A stretch of 64,000 bases of DNA from Thiothrix lacustris DSM 21227 (lineage in GTDB: Bacteria > Pseudomonadota > Gammaproteobacteria > Thiotrichales > Thiotrichaceae): positions 24,793 through 88,792 of the forward strand of contig NZ_KK211257.1 of NCBI RefSeq assembly GCF_000621325.1. Reading direction: 5' to 3'. Position 1 is the first letter of the stretch; the number at the start of each line of letters is the position of its first letter. Both the position numbers and the translations under genes were made by a program. The notes under the pieces were generated by a model, which worked only from the letters and a program-made list of their open reading frames with translations, was not told the DNA's origin and did not search any database. Shown piece after piece: positions 44,205-53,147 of the stretch.

Positions 44205-45587
44205 ATGTTCGAGAATTTAAGTGAACGTCTTTCGCAGACGGTAAAAAAACTGCGCGGTCAGGCACGTCTGACCGACGATAACATTAAAGATGCTTTGCGT
44301 GATGTGCGTATGGCACTGTTAGAGGCCGATGTCGCCTTGCCTGTCATTCGCGAATTCACCAATAGGGTGCGTGAGCGAGCAGTTGGTCAAGAGGTATTGG
44401 AAAGCCTTAGTCCTGGTCAGGCACTGATCAAAGTGGTCAATGATGAGCTGGTTGAGCTGATGGGGAAGGCTAATGAAACGCTTTCATTGAATGCCCAGCC
44501 TCCAGCGGTCATTTTGATGGCAGGTTTACAGGGTGCTGGTAAAACCACGACAGTTGGTAAGTTGACCCGTTTTCTGAAGGAACGTCAGAATAAATCCGTC
44601 ATGGTGACCAGTTGTGACGTGTATCGTCCGGCAGCGATTAAGCAGCTTGAGACGATTGCAGGACAAACCGGTGGTATTTTCTTTTCCAGTGACATTGGGC
44701 AAAAGCCAGTAGATATTGCGAAAGCTGCGTTGGCACAAGCCAAGCTCAAGTACATGGATGTGCTGATCATCGATACGGCAGGACGTTTGCATGTTGATGC
44801 TGAGATGATGGCTGAAATTCAGGCTATACACTCGGCAGTTACTCCCGTAGAAACCCTGTTTGTGGTGGATGGGATGACCGGGCAGGATGCGGCGAATACT
44901 GCTAAAGCCTTCGGCGATGCGTTGCCTTTGACGGGTGTGGTGTTGACCAAGGCGGATGGGGATGCCCGAGGTGGGGCAGCACTATCGGTACGTTACATCA
45001 CGGGCAAACCGATCAAGTTCATCGGTATGGGTGAAAAGCTGGATGCTTTGGAGCCTTTTTACCCTGATCGGATGGCATCGCGTATCTTAGGTATGGGCGA
45101 TGTACTCAGCCTAATCGAGGATGCCCAGCGTCAGGTTGACCATAAAAAAGCGGCGCAATTAGCGAAAAAGCTCAATAAGGGTAAATCTTTCGATTTTGAA
45201 GATTTGCGTGAGCAGATGCAGCAAATGTTAAAAATGGGTGGTATGGCGGGTTTAATGGATAAGTTGCCGGGTATGGGTAACTTGCCAGCTAATGTTAAAG
45301 ATCAGGCGAATGATAAGGAAGTTCGTCGGATGATTGCCATTATTAATTCCATGACGCTGGATGAGCGTCGCAATCCCGATTTGATCAAGTCTTCCCGAAA
45401 ACGTAGGATTGCTGCCGGGTGTGGCCTACAAGTACAGGATGTGAATCGCCTGATGAAGCAGCATTTGCAGATGAGTAAAATGATGAAGCAATTTTCCAAG
45501 GGTGGATTGCGCAAACTGATGGGCGGTATGAAGGGGAAATTACCAACAGGTGGTGGATTTCCACCGATGGGCGGGTTTTCTGGTTAG
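44205..45587 (+). CDS. ffh: Signal recognition particle GTPase Ffh
   Basis: A 460-residue protein. N domain (residues 1-90), G domain with GLQGAGKTTTVGKL near residue 106, DTAGRLHVD, TKADGDARGGAAL and the insertion box, then the methionine-rich M domain with RRKRIAAGCG near residue 398 and a MKQHLQMSKMMKQFSKGG segment that binds signal sequences and 4.5S RNA. Length is near E. coli's 453. It directs inner-membrane proteins to SecYEG. Upstream it is divergent from ypjD with 131 bases between. Confidence 0.98.
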   Translation: MFENLSERLSQTVKKLRGQARLTDDNIKDALRDVRMALLEADVALPVIREFTNRVRERAVGQEVLESLSPGQALIKVVNDELVELMGKANETLSLNAQPPAVILMAGLQGAGKTTTVGKLTRFLKERQNKSVMVTSCDVYRPAAIKQLETIAGQTGGIFFSSDIGQKPVDIAKAALAQAKLKYMDVLIIDTAGRLHVDAEMMAEIQAIHSAVTPVETLFVVDGMTGQDAANTAKAFGDALPLTGVVLTKADGDARGGAALSVRYITGKPIKFIGMGEKLDALEPFYPDRMASRILGMGDVLSLIEDAQRQVDHKKAAQLAKKLNKGKSFDFEDLREQMQQMLKMGGMAGLMDKLPGMGNLPANVKDQANDKEVRRMIAIINSMTLDERRNPDLIKSSRKRRIAAGCGLQVQDVNRLMKQHLQMSKMMKQFSKGGLRKLMGGMKGKLPTGGGFPPMGGFSG

Positions 45588-45624
45588 TATATTAGGCTTT
45601 TTGGGTTGGTATATTAGACTTTTT
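45587..45624. repeat. Two near-identical 16-bp direct repeats just after ffh
   Basis: GTATATTAGGCTTTTT (45587-45602) and GTATATTAGACTTTTT (45609-45624) differ at one base and lie 22 bases apart, the first overlapping the ffh stop. Each ends in a T run. They may have arisen by slippage of a 22-base unit; function is unknown. Confidence 0.8.
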
Positions 45625-45805
45625 TTATATTTATGGTTTCCATTCAGGTATTTTGCGATAAGATGCGTTTGCCTCATGGATTGTCTGGTTGTATGATGCG
45701 CGTCATCCAGAAAATTCATGGTCTGGATATTGACCAATGTCTGCGTCAATTCTTGCGCGGCAGGGTTTACCTTTCCATATCAATTGTTTAGAGAGTTTTA
45801 CTATT

Positions 45806-46081
45806 ATGAAAATCAAATCTCAAGTGGCTATCGCTGGTCTGCTGTTTGCTGGCCTGTTAACAACTGGTTGCCAACAAATGGGTGCACAACAGTCTACTGG
45901 TCAACAAGTAACTGAAGCACCAGCTGTTGCTCCAGTGCCTGCTGCTCCAGCACCTGTTGCTGCTCCAGTCCGTCAAGCACCAGTGCCAATGGTTCCTAAG
46001 GTTAAAGCCAAGGGTAACTACAAAGGTCCAGTCACAATGGATCCTGCTTCTGCCGGTGCTATGCAGAACTATCAGCAGTAA
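45806..46081 (+). CDS. Small lipoprotein, Pro/Ala-rich, paralogue 1
   Basis: A 91-residue protein. Signal peptide with lipobox LLTTGC (Cys 22), then QQMG, a Pro/Ala/Val-rich stretch (residues 35-66), and a basic tail PMVPKVKAKGNYKG ending near the C-terminus in MQNYQQ. After the lipid Cys comes Gln, so outer-membrane sorting is expected. It shares its two ends with the next gene, which has a different middle. The ATG at 45806 is used because it starts the signal peptide; an in-frame start at 45737 would hide it. I do not recognise a family. A strong terminator follows. Confidence 0.75.
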   Translation: MKIKSQVAIAGLLFAGLLTTGCQQMGAQQSTGQQVTEAPAVAPVPAAPAPVAAPVRQAPVPMVPKVKAKGNYKGPVTMDPASAGAMQNYQQ

Positions 46082-46131
46082 TTTGTTGAAGATATAAACA
46101 CACTATCTTCCTTTTGATGGTGGGTTTGAGG

Positions 46132-46164
46132 AAGCCTCTTGCCAAAAGCAAGAGGCTTTTTTTT
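46132..46164 (+). terminator. Intrinsic terminator after lipoprotein 1
   Basis: AAGCCTCTTGC (46132-46142) pairs with GCAAGAGGCTT (46148-46158) around a 5-base loop, followed by six more T residues. The 300-base gap between the two lipoprotein genes holds this terminator and an AT-rich leader for the second gene; nothing else is clear in it. Confidence 0.95.
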
Positions 46165-46381
46165 GAATCAGTTTTGATTATTTTAAGTATTTTTATATTT
46201 TATGCTATTTGTTCCTAGGGGATTGATCCTAGCGTCATGTCGTCTGTACCTATAGTTAGTTTGTGTTTTCCTCAGGTTTTTTGTGTTGATTCATGCTAAA
46301 TTTGCTCGTATGTGTAGCCAAAAACACCTTGATTCTTTGCTACACTTTGTGTGTTTTCCTTAAACGATAAAAGAGACTAAG

Positions 46382-46753
46382 ATGATGAAAATTAAATCTC
46401 AATTGACACTGGCAACTCTGATTGTTGCTGCTATGTTTGCTACTGGCTGTCAGCAAATGGGTGGTATGAGCCAACAAACCGCTCAACAAGCTGCTCCAGC
46501 TGTTCAAGAACCAGCTCAAGCTCCGGTCACTGCTCCTGCTGCTGGTCAGCATTGCCATGATGAAGCCCCTTCTTGTGCTAACAAATGTCACAGCCATGCT
46601 GGCGCTGTTCCTGGTCATAAGCATGTTTATGGTTGTGTTGCTGGCCAAGGTCAACGCCCAATGGTTCCTAAAGTTAAAGCTAAGGGTAACTACAAAGGCG
46701 CAGTTTCCATGGATCAATCTTCCACGTCTGTTATGCAACAATACCAGAAGTAA
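46382..46753 (+). CDS. Small lipoprotein, Cys/His-rich, paralogue 2
   Basis: A 123-residue paralogue of the preceding gene. The N-terminus (MKIKSQLTLATL... ending in lipobox FATGC, Cys 23) and the basic C-terminus (PMVPKVKAKGNYKG, SVMQQYQK) match paralogue 1, but the centre (residues 58-92) is replaced by a Cys/His cluster: HCHDEAPSCANKCHSHAG and PGHKHVYGC. Five Cys and several His in about 30 residues suggest metal binding, which is inference. The gene has its own leader and terminator, so it can be expressed separately. Either of two adjacent ATG codons could be the start. Confidence 0.78.
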   Translation: MMKIKSQLTLATLIVAAMFATGCQQMGGMSQQTAQQAAPAVQEPAQAPVTAPAAGQHCHDEAPSCANKCHSHAGAVPGHKHVYGCVAGQGQRPMVPKVKAKGNYKGAVSMDQSSTSVMQQYQK

Positions 46754-46811
46754 TGTTTGGTTAGTGCTATCAGCGGCTGTTATATGAGCATCAGTCGTTA
46801 GTATTGTGCGA

Positions 46812-46847
46812 AACTGCCCGGTTACTTCTGTGACTGGGCAGTTTTTT
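46812..46847 (+). terminator. Intrinsic terminator after lipoprotein 2
   Basis: AACTGCCCGGT (46812-46822) pairs with ACTGGGCAGTT (46832-46842), with one internal mismatch or wobble, then a T run to 46847. Confidence 0.85.
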
Positions 46848-46993
46848 ATTGAAATTCTTGATAAGTCAATCTACGCTAGCAACCTCTAGGAACTTATGGG
46901 TGTTTTCGCTTGTCATGATTATGCATGGGAAAACCTGTTGGGCTTTTGTTTATTTAGTGTTCTGTCAATGAACCATATCAAGTTGTAAATTTC

Positions 46994-48229
46994 ATGAAAA
47001 AAACGTTTGTTTTAACCTTGTTGTTTGCCATCATTTCGCTGATGTCTTCGATGGCGTCTGCTGCTGTGTGGTCAAACGAAAACGAGTGGGATAACTCGTG
47101 GGAAGACCGTTACCGCCAGTGGGTGCGTACTGAGTGGAAAGATGACATTTTCATGAATCCTGCGAAACCGATTTATTATAAATTTGAGAATGACTGTGCG
47201 GATGCGGTATACGCGATGCGCCTCATTTTTTCGTTTGAGAATCGCTTGCCTTTCGTGGTAGGGAATCGGGATAAGGCAGGCCGAGTCATTAGTAATGGGG
47301 CGTCTACGTGGGATAATTTGCCACCTGACCAACGGGTTAGACGTTTCATGGATTATGTCGCTGACATGACTAGCACCGAGGCATTGAGAAATGATACCTA
47401 CCCTATTGCGTTGGCAGATATCAAGCCCGGTGATATTTATGTTGCACCGGGTGTGCATTCCTACCAGATTGCCGATGTAACTGATGCAGGTATCGCGGAA
47501 GTCATGGCTTCTACTACGCCAAAACAAGCACGTTATTTGCTGCGTACGCCTTCTTTCCCTTTCTATGTACCTGAAGACAAGCGCTTGGGTGATGGCTACC
47601 GTCGATTCAAGCAGCCACAGAACATTATGCGTGCGGCGCGTGAACAGCCTGGTTACAGTGAAGAGCAGTTCCAGTTGGCAGCAGAGCTCCAATACGATTA
47701 TGTGAAATTTACCGATGTTATTTCCAGTAGGTTGGCAAAACGTCCTGAAACGGCTGATGAGAAAACCCAACGCCTACTGTTAGCATTGTGTATGTATGCC
47801 AATGACCGCTCCGTCTATGTGTATGACGCGTTGTGGTATTTGCAAAAAATTCGGGGTGAAGGGCGTCGTTGCATGAGTGCTAAGGAGTACGATGATCATT
47901 CAACACCGGGTCGTGACAAGCGTCTGACTCTATTTTTTGACTCCATTCGCCGTCATTTGGATCATGTTGGGCGTTTTGATCCACGTTCACAGCCTGCACG
48001 TTGGGCAAAAGCAGTGTTTTCTAATGATCAGCCACCGCCACAAGAAATGAAAAGCTTGAATGATTTTTGCATGGTGCAGATGACATTGGGTGAGGAGTAT
48101 TACATGACATTGCGTGAACTGCGTCAGAATGTCGAGGCTCATTCATTGGTCTCTGATCCACATGCACCACTGCCATTCCGCTGGGGTGTTGTGAAAGAAC
48201 CATACCGTGCTGAATGCCCAACTTACTAA
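46994..48229 (+). CDS. Exported protein, possible Cys-His hydrolase, family not recognised
   Basis: A 411-residue protein with a signal peptide (MKKTFVLTLLFAIISLMSS, likely cleavage after ASA near residue 23). Soon after, FENDCADAVYAMRLIF places a Cys at the start of a helix, and KPGDIYVAPGVHSYQIADV about 95 residues on gives a GD turn and a His. That Cys...GD...His order is the pattern of NlpC/P60 and other papain-fold amidases, but I could not match a named family, so the activity is inference. The remaining 250 residues are mainly helical with four Cys. It is followed by a DUF1287 gene of similar logic. Confidence 0.6.
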   Translation: MKKTFVLTLLFAIISLMSSMASAAVWSNENEWDNSWEDRYRQWVRTEWKDDIFMNPAKPIYYKFENDCADAVYAMRLIFSFENRLPFVVGNRDKAGRVISNGASTWDNLPPDQRVRRFMDYVADMTSTEALRNDTYPIALADIKPGDIYVAPGVHSYQIADVTDAGIAEVMASTTPKQARYLLRTPSFPFYVPEDKRLGDGYRRFKQPQNIMRAAREQPGYSEEQFQLAAELQYDYVKFTDVISSRLAKRPETADEKTQRLLLALCMYANDRSVYVYDALWYLQKIRGEGRRCMSAKEYDDHSTPGRDKRLTLFFDSIRRHLDHVGRFDPRSQPARWAKAVFSNDQPPPQEMKSLNDFCMVQMTLGEEYYMTLRELRQNVEAHSLVSDPHAPLPFRWGVVKEPYRAECPTY

Positions 48230-48290
48230 CGGTAGGTAGCTTGTATTGGGGTTAAGCGGGCATTTTGTCTTGGAATACTATAAAGATCAT

Positions 48291-48296
48291 TATAAT
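48291..48296 (+). promoter_or_regulatory. Possible -10 box for the DUF1287 lipoprotein
   Basis: A consensus TATAAT at 48291-48296, 58 bases before the start, with a poor TTGGAA at 48270-48275 (15-base spacer). Weak as a whole. Confidence 0.35.
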
Positions 48297-48354
48297 TACT
48301 GATTGTTGCGATGAGTCCAATTATTGGGGATCTCAGGATTTAGGAGTGGGACAA

Positions 48355-49041
48355 ATGAGTGGTGTGTTTGAAAAGGTAGGTTTACCAAGGTGGGGGGCGT
48401 CGATCGTTATGATTGGCGCACTGGTGGTATCTAGTCTGGCGGGGTGTTCAAATCAACAGGTTGCAGAGAAACCTGCTGAGGTGAAGCGCTCCCAAAGTGC
48501 TCGAAGTAGCGTGGCGACACCAGAACGTTTGTCGTATGCGGCATTGGAGCGATTGCGGCATCAAGTGACGTATGATGGACGTTATATTCCCATTGCTTAC
48601 CCTAATGGTGATGTACCAGCTAATATGGGGGTGTGCACCGATACAGTTGTCCGTTCGTACCGGAAACTTGGGGTTGATCTTCAGCGGCTGGTGTATGAGG
48701 ATATGTCACGTAATTTTCAGGCGTATCCTAATCTTGCCAAATGGGGTTTAAATAAGCCTGATCCAAATATTGATCATCGGCGTGTACCGAATTTGAAAGC
48801 GTTTTTTGCACGTCATGGTGGTCGTGTCCCTGTTACGGGTAATCCTCAGGATTATCAAGCCGGTGATTTGGTGACATGGAGTCTTGGTGGTGATCAAGAG
48901 CATATTGGTATTGTGGTGAACCGTAAGTCATCAGCTGATCCTAGGCGTCCACTCATTGTGCATAATATTGGTGAAGGTGAGAAGATTGAGGATGTACTCT
49001 TTCAGATGCCGATTACCGGACATTATCGTTACTTCCCATGA
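48355..49041 (+). CDS. DUF1287 lipoprotein (YijF-like), probable NlpC/P60-type fold
   Basis: A 228-residue protein with an N-terminal hydrophobic segment and lipobox SLAGC (Cys near residue 33). The DUF1287 signature follows: VTYDGRYIPIAYPNGDVP, GVCTDTVVRSYRKLGVDLQ with the candidate catalytic Cys, DPNIDHRRVPNL, and YQAGDLVTWSL...QEHIGIVV with the candidate His. DUF1287 is related to the NlpC/P60 fold; its substrate is unknown but probably peptidoglycan. The ATG at 48355 has AGGAG nine bases upstream and gives a normal lipoprotein start. A terminator follows. Confidence 0.88.
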   Translation: MSGVFEKVGLPRWGASIVMIGALVVSSLAGCSNQQVAEKPAEVKRSQSARSSVATPERLSYAALERLRHQVTYDGRYIPIAYPNGDVPANMGVCTDTVVRSYRKLGVDLQRLVYEDMSRNFQAYPNLAKWGLNKPDPNIDHRRVPNLKAFFARHGGRVPVTGNPQDYQAGDLVTWSLGGDQEHIGIVVNRKSSADPRRPLIVHNIGEGEKIEDVLFQMPITGHYRYFP

Positions 49042-49103
49042 AGTGGCTTTAATCGCGGTAGTATTGTTCACGATAATTGAGCGTTAAAAGCTGCTTTATC
49101 ATG

Positions 49104-49130
49104 AAGCCCTCGCTTGTCGAGGGCTTTTTT
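49104..49130 (+). terminator. Intrinsic terminator before rpsP
   Basis: AAGCCCTCG (49104-49112) pairs with CGAGGGCTT (49118-49126) around a 5-base loop, followed by TTTT. Confidence 0.92.
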
Positions 49131-49153
49131 ATGGGTAAGGTGCTAATCAAGGC

Positions 49154-49181
49154 TTCACTTTTTCTGAAATTAACGTAGAAT
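49154..49181 (+). promoter_or_regulatory. Probable promoter of rpsP-rimM-trmD-rplS
   Basis: TTCACT (49154-49159), 16-base spacer, TAGAAT (49176-49181), followed by a GC-rich TTGCGCG discriminator of the kind seen at growth-rate-controlled genes. It lies just after a terminator, 62 bases before rpsP. Confidence 0.45.
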
Positions 49182-49243
49182 TGCGCGTTTACTTCGGGCA
49201 GCGCCTGCTGCTTCGTATTAACCGCATTTTGTAAGGTCTTCAA

Positions 49244-49498
49244 ATGGTCAATATTCGTCTGGCTAGAGGTGGTGCGAAAAAGCACCCATTTTACCACATT
49301 GTCGTTAGCGACAAGCGCAAGCCGCGTGACAGTGGTTACATTGAGCGCATTGGTTACTTCAACCCCGTTGCTCGTGGTCAAGAAGTTCGTTTGCACATTG
49401 AACAAGATCGCGTAGCCCATTGGGTTGCTTGCGGTGCTCAGCCCACTGAACGTGTTGCTAAGCTGTTGAAAGAATCTGCTGAAACTGTGGCGGCGTAA
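49244..49498 (+). CDS. rpsP: 30S ribosomal protein bS16
   Basis: An 84-residue protein with the family opening [38 protein letters not shown] in the middle and RVAKLL near the end. Length is normal. It heads the conserved rpsP-rimM-trmD-rplS operon; rimM begins six bases later. Confidence 0.98.
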   Translation: MVNIRLARGGAKKHPFYHIVVSDKRKPRDSGYIERIGYFNPVARGQEVRLHIEQDRVAHWVACGAQPTERVAKLLKESAETVAA

Positions 49499-49504
49499 CA
49501 CATT

Positions 49505-50011
49505 ATGTCCCAACTGGATATGGTAACGCTCGGAAAAATTTCCGCAGTATTTGGCATAAAAGGTTGGGTTAAAGTGTTTTCGCACACTCATCAATTGTCT
49601 GGGATTTTGGATTATGCTCCATGGTCCTTAAAGGTTGGTGGGGAATGGAAGCCGTGTAAGTTACTCAATGGACAAGTACAAGGTAAAGGTATTGTTGCCC
49701 AACTGGATGGTGTAACAGATCGTACCCAAGCTGAAAAATTGATAGGCTGCGAGATTGGCATTCCTCGTGATCGTCTGCATAAGCTAGATGATGATGAATA
49801 CTACTGGGCTGATTTGATCGGTATGGAAGTGGTGACAGTAAACGGCGTAGTGCTGGGTACAGTTGACCATTTATTTGAAACCGGTGCTAATGATGTGTTG
49901 GTGGTGCAGGGTGAGCGGGAACGTTTGTTGCCGTGGGTTCTGGATACTTTCATCAAATCTGTTTCGCTGGCTGAAAAACGTATTACGGTGGACTGGGATC
50001 CTGATTTCTGA
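49505..50011 (+). CDS. rimM: Ribosome maturation factor RimM
   Basis: A 168-residue protein with an N-terminal beta-barrel ([20 protein letters not shown]) and a PRC-barrel C-terminal half ([29 protein letters not shown]). RimM helps mature the head of the 30S subunit and binds S19. The stop overlaps the trmD start by one base. Confidence 0.97.
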   Translation: MSQLDMVTLGKISAVFGIKGWVKVFSHTHQLSGILDYAPWSLKVGGEWKPCKLLNGQVQGKGIVAQLDGVTDRTQAEKLIGCEIGIPRDRLHKLDDDEYYWADLIGMEVVTVNGVVLGTVDHLFETGANDVLVVQGERERLLPWVLDTFIKSVSLAEKRITVDWDPDF

Positions 50012-50766
50012 TGCCCATGCGGTTTGATGTGATCACCCTGTTTCCTGAGCTGGTTAAAGCTGTTGTTAGCAGTGGTGTAACCGGCAGAGCAGCAGAGCGC
50101 GGTATCATTTCCTTAAAGCAGTGGAATCCACGTGATTACGCCCTTGATGTTCATCGTACAGTGGATGACCGACCTTATGGTGGTGGCCCTGGTATGGTGA
50201 TGAAAGGCGACTGTTTGTTGCAAGCCATCCGTGATGCCCGTCGGGAAAATCCGGGGAAAGTGGTTTATCTTAGCCCTCAGGGGATTCCTCTGAATCAGGC
50301 TTTGGTGACTGAGCTAGCCGCAGCAGAAAATGTGATTTTGCTGTGTGGCCGCTATGAAGGCATTGATGAACGTGTCATCGCCTTGGAAGTGGATCTGGAA
50401 TGTTCGATTGGCGACTACGTTCTCAGCGGTGGTGAGTTGGGAGCGATGGTGCTGATAGATGCGGTAACCCGCTTGTTACCTGGAGCATTAGGGCATCATG
50501 AATCGGCGGCACAGGATTCATTTTTTGATGGATTACTGGACTGCTCGCATTATACCCGCCCGGAAGAACTGGAAGGATTAGCGATACCAGCGGTACTAAA
50601 AAGCGGCAATCATGCAGATATTGCCAAATGGCGCAAGAAACAGGCGCTGGGAAAAACATGGCGACGCAGGCCGGAATTGTTACAGGCACGACAGTTGACC
50701 GACAGTGAGCGTGTGTTGCTGAACGAGTATATAAACGAGTTTGAAAGCAGTGAAAAGCTGCCTTAG
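50011..50766 (+). CDS. trmD: tRNA (guanine-N1)-methyltransferase TrmD
   Basis: A 251-residue SPOUT enzyme that methylates G37 next to the anticodon. Signatures: [29 protein letters not shown] near residue 50, [14 protein letters not shown] near residue 110 and the trefoil-knot [20 protein letters not shown]. Length is normal. Confidence 0.98.
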   Translation: MPMRFDVITLFPELVKAVVSSGVTGRAAERGIISLKQWNPRDYALDVHRTVDDRPYGGGPGMVMKGDCLLQAIRDARRENPGKVVYLSPQGIPLNQALVTELAAAENVILLCGRYEGIDERVIALEVDLECSIGDYVLSGGELGAMVLIDAVTRLLPGALGHHESAAQDSFFDGLLDCSHYTRPEELEGLAIPAVLKSGNHADIAKWRKKQALGKTWRRRPELLQARQLTDSERVLLNEYINEFESSEKLP

Positions 50767-50775
50767 AGGATTATC

Positions 50776-51120
50776 ATGAACACGATTATTCAACAACTTG
50801 AACAAGAGCAAATGACGAAGGTAATCCCGGATTTTAACCCCGGCGACACCATTATCGTTCAAGTACGCGTGAAAGAAGGCGATAAAGAGCGCCAACAGGC
50901 TTATGAAGGTGTGGTGATTGCGAAGAAAAATCGTGGTCTGAACTCTGCTTTCACCGTGCGTAAGATGTCTTACGGTGAAGGTGTTGAGCGTGTTTTCCAA
51001 ACCTTCAGCAACAGCATTGCTAGCATTACAGTTAAGCGTAGCGGTGATGTACGTCGCGCCAAGCTGTACTACCTGCGTGGCCGTACTGGTAAATCTGCAC
51101 GTATCAAAGAAAAGCTCTAA
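50776..51120 (+). CDS. rplS: 50S ribosomal protein bL19
   Basis: A 114-residue protein with [30 protein letters not shown] and the C-terminal [24 protein letters not shown] precedes the ATG. Last gene of its operon, followed by a terminator. Confidence 0.98.
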   Translation: MNTIIQQLEQEQMTKVIPDFNPGDTIIVQVRVKEGDKERQQAYEGVVIAKKNRGLNSAFTVRKMSYGEGVERVFQTFSNSIASITVKRSGDVRRAKLYYLRGRTGKSARIKEKL

Positions 51121-51144
51121 GCTTCTTTGTTTGGTGTATTAAAG

Positions 51145-51178
51145 CCGACGATACTGTTTACAGATTGTCGGTTTTTTT
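51145..51178 (+). terminator. Intrinsic terminator after rplS
   Basis: CCGACGAT (51145-51152) pairs with ATTGTCGG (51164-51171, one G-U pair), followed by seven T residues. Confidence 0.92.
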
Positions 51179-51304
51179 GTGTCTACTATTCATAGTAATG
51201 ACTAAAATACCTATATCATTTCATCGCTGAAAACTGTACAAGGCGGCTTTCTGCACCTACTATGGAAGCTGAAGAATAATTTATAAAATAATGCGTTAGA
51301 GTAG

Positions 51305-53131
51305 GTGGGCGCTTTTGTGGCCAATTTCATCGATTTTTCATCTTCTGCTGTTCTGATCAGTATAGGTTTAGGGCTAGTTACGGTAGCTGCTTTAATTTGG
51401 GGAGCATTCTTGATGCGTCGCCAATTCAAAAGCCGGTTACGTTTGGCTCAGCAAAATATGCTTGTTTCATCGTTGGCTGATGCTCAAGAGGCCGCTATTT
51501 TGGTGGATCTCAACGGTATAGTTGATTTCATCAATCCAGCCGCTGAAAAAATTCTGAAATACAAAATTCGTAGTGCACGTGGTAAACACTATGGCGAATT
51601 ATTTACCCTGATTGATACCCTAACCCACAATCCCTTGCCTTGGTTAGACACTGCGAAGCGCAATGATCGTCCGTTATTACGTAATGCCCTGTTAAATGCT
51701 ACGGGCTTGAATGATTTACAGGTGACTTACACCGTACAACCCATTCTGTATGAAGATGCTGAACAGCCTTGCTACATGGTGATGGTGCGCGACCAGACCG
51801 AGCTTCATGCGATGCAGTTGCGGCTGGATCACGTTCAAATGCATGACCCACAAACTATGTTGTTGAACCGCAAGAGCTTTGAGTTACGCTTGAAAGTGGC
51901 GATTGATCAAGTGCGGCAACACGGGGTGAAGCACTCATTTTGTTTGATCTCAATGGATCAGTTCAAGCTGGTGAATGACACGATGGGTCATGGTGGTGGG
52001 GATATGCTGATTGAGCGTATTGCACGAATGCTCAAGGACGAAATTGATGTGCGCCGTGATATTTTGGCGCGGCTGGGCGGTGATGAGTTTGGCATCCTGT
52101 TTCAGGAAATTGAACCAGCAGTAGCGATTCGAGCAGCGGAACAAATTCGTATCAAACTAGAACAATACGCGTTTGACTGGAATAAAATGCGCCAGCGAGT
52201 AACGGCCAGTATTGCCTTCGTACCCTTGTACAAGCTATTGAAAACGCCTAACCGGATACTCTCGGAAGCTGATGCGGCGTGCCGGGTCGCCAAGGCCAAA
52301 GGTGGCAACCGTATCCACATTTACAAGCCGGATGATCAGGAGATCCTCAAGCAGCGTGGCAATATGGTATGGCTGGATCGCCTGAAAAAAGCTTTTGAAG
52401 CCGGTAATTTCCGTTTGGTGGCGCAGCCTATCCATGATTTGCGCCCAGCAGAATTCAAAAAGCCGTTCAGTCATTACGAAGTACTGATCCGCTTGTACGA
52501 TGAAAATAACCAGCCCGTTCCGCCGGACGAATTCATTCCAGCGGCAGAATATTATTCGATGATGCCGCGTCTGGATCGCTGGGTGATCCGCAAACTGCTC
52601 CAGACGCTGCAAGAAATTACCCAGAAAGTACCCCGCCCGATTTTCGCGATTAATTTGTCCGGTCAGAGTCTGGATGAGCCAACCTTCCTGAAATTCGTGC
52701 TGGATGAAATTCAGGAGGCGGGAATTAGTCCGGGTATGTTGTGTTTCGAGATTACCGAACGGGTGGCTATCCACAACCTTGAATTGGCGCAGCATTTTAT
52801 TGCAACCCTGAAAAATCTGGGGTGCAGCTTTTCGATGGATGACTTCGGTACGGGGGTCAGCTCCTTTGGGTATTTAAAATCCCTTTCGGTGGATTACCTG
52901 AAAATTGACGGCAGTTTTATCAAAGACATTGCCAATGATGACGTGGCACTGGCGATGGTGAATTCAGTCAATCAGGTCGGGCACTTGATGGGCTTGAAAG
53001 TGATTGCCGAATATGTCGAAAATGATCGGGTCATACAAATTTTACGCGAAATTGGTGTAGACTACGGGCAGGGTTACGGCATCTCCAGACCGATTCCGAT
53101 CGAAGAAGCCGTGCGTAATCACGTCAGTTAA
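51305..53131 (+). CDS. Membrane PAS-GGDEF-EAL cyclic-di-GMP protein
   Basis: A 608-residue protein. One N-terminal membrane segment (about residues 13-36), a PAS domain (residues 52-165, with VDLNGIVDFINPAAEKIL), a GGDEF domain (residues 178-340) with intact ARLGGDEFGILF, and an EAL domain (from residue 358). The EAL motif reads EVLIRL, a tolerated variant; the other catalytic pieces (INLSGQSL, FEITE, DDFGTG, LKIDGSFI, IAEYVEN, GQGYGI) are present, so phosphodiesterase activity is plausible. The RxxD inhibitory site before GGDEF reads VRRD and is probably lost. The start is one of two GTG codons (51305 or 51317); neither has a clear ribosome binding site. Confidence 0.9.
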   Translation: MGAFVANFIDFSSSAVLISIGLGLVTVAALIWGAFLMRRQFKSRLRLAQQNMLVSSLADAQEAAILVDLNGIVDFINPAAEKILKYKIRSARGKHYGELFTLIDTLTHNPLPWLDTAKRNDRPLLRNALLNATGLNDLQVTYTVQPILYEDAEQPCYMVMVRDQTELHAMQLRLDHVQMHDPQTMLLNRKSFELRLKVAIDQVRQHGVKHSFCLISMDQFKLVNDTMGHGGGDMLIERIARMLKDEIDVRRDILARLGGDEFGILFQEIEPAVAIRAAEQIRIKLEQYAFDWNKMRQRVTASIAFVPLYKLLKTPNRILSEADAACRVAKAKGGNRIHIYKPDDQEILKQRGNMVWLDRLKKAFEAGNFRLVAQPIHDLRPAEFKKPFSHYEVLIRLYDENNQPVPPDEFIPAAEYYSMMPRLDRWVIRKLLQTLQEITQKVPRPIFAINLSGQSLDEPTFLKFVLDEIQEAGISPGMLCFEITERVAIHNLELAQHFIATLKNLGCSFSMDDFGTGVSSFGYLKSLSVDYLKIDGSFIKDIANDDVALAMVNSVNQVGHLMGLKVIAEYVENDRVIQILREIGVDYGQGYGISRPIPIEEAVRNHVS

Positions 53132-53147
53132 GGTAACAACAACACGG

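Noticed and set aside
49042-49243. tRNA or other stable RNA gene in the gap before rpsP
   Set aside because: The only structure is an intrinsic terminator; no tRNA arms or CCA end are seen.
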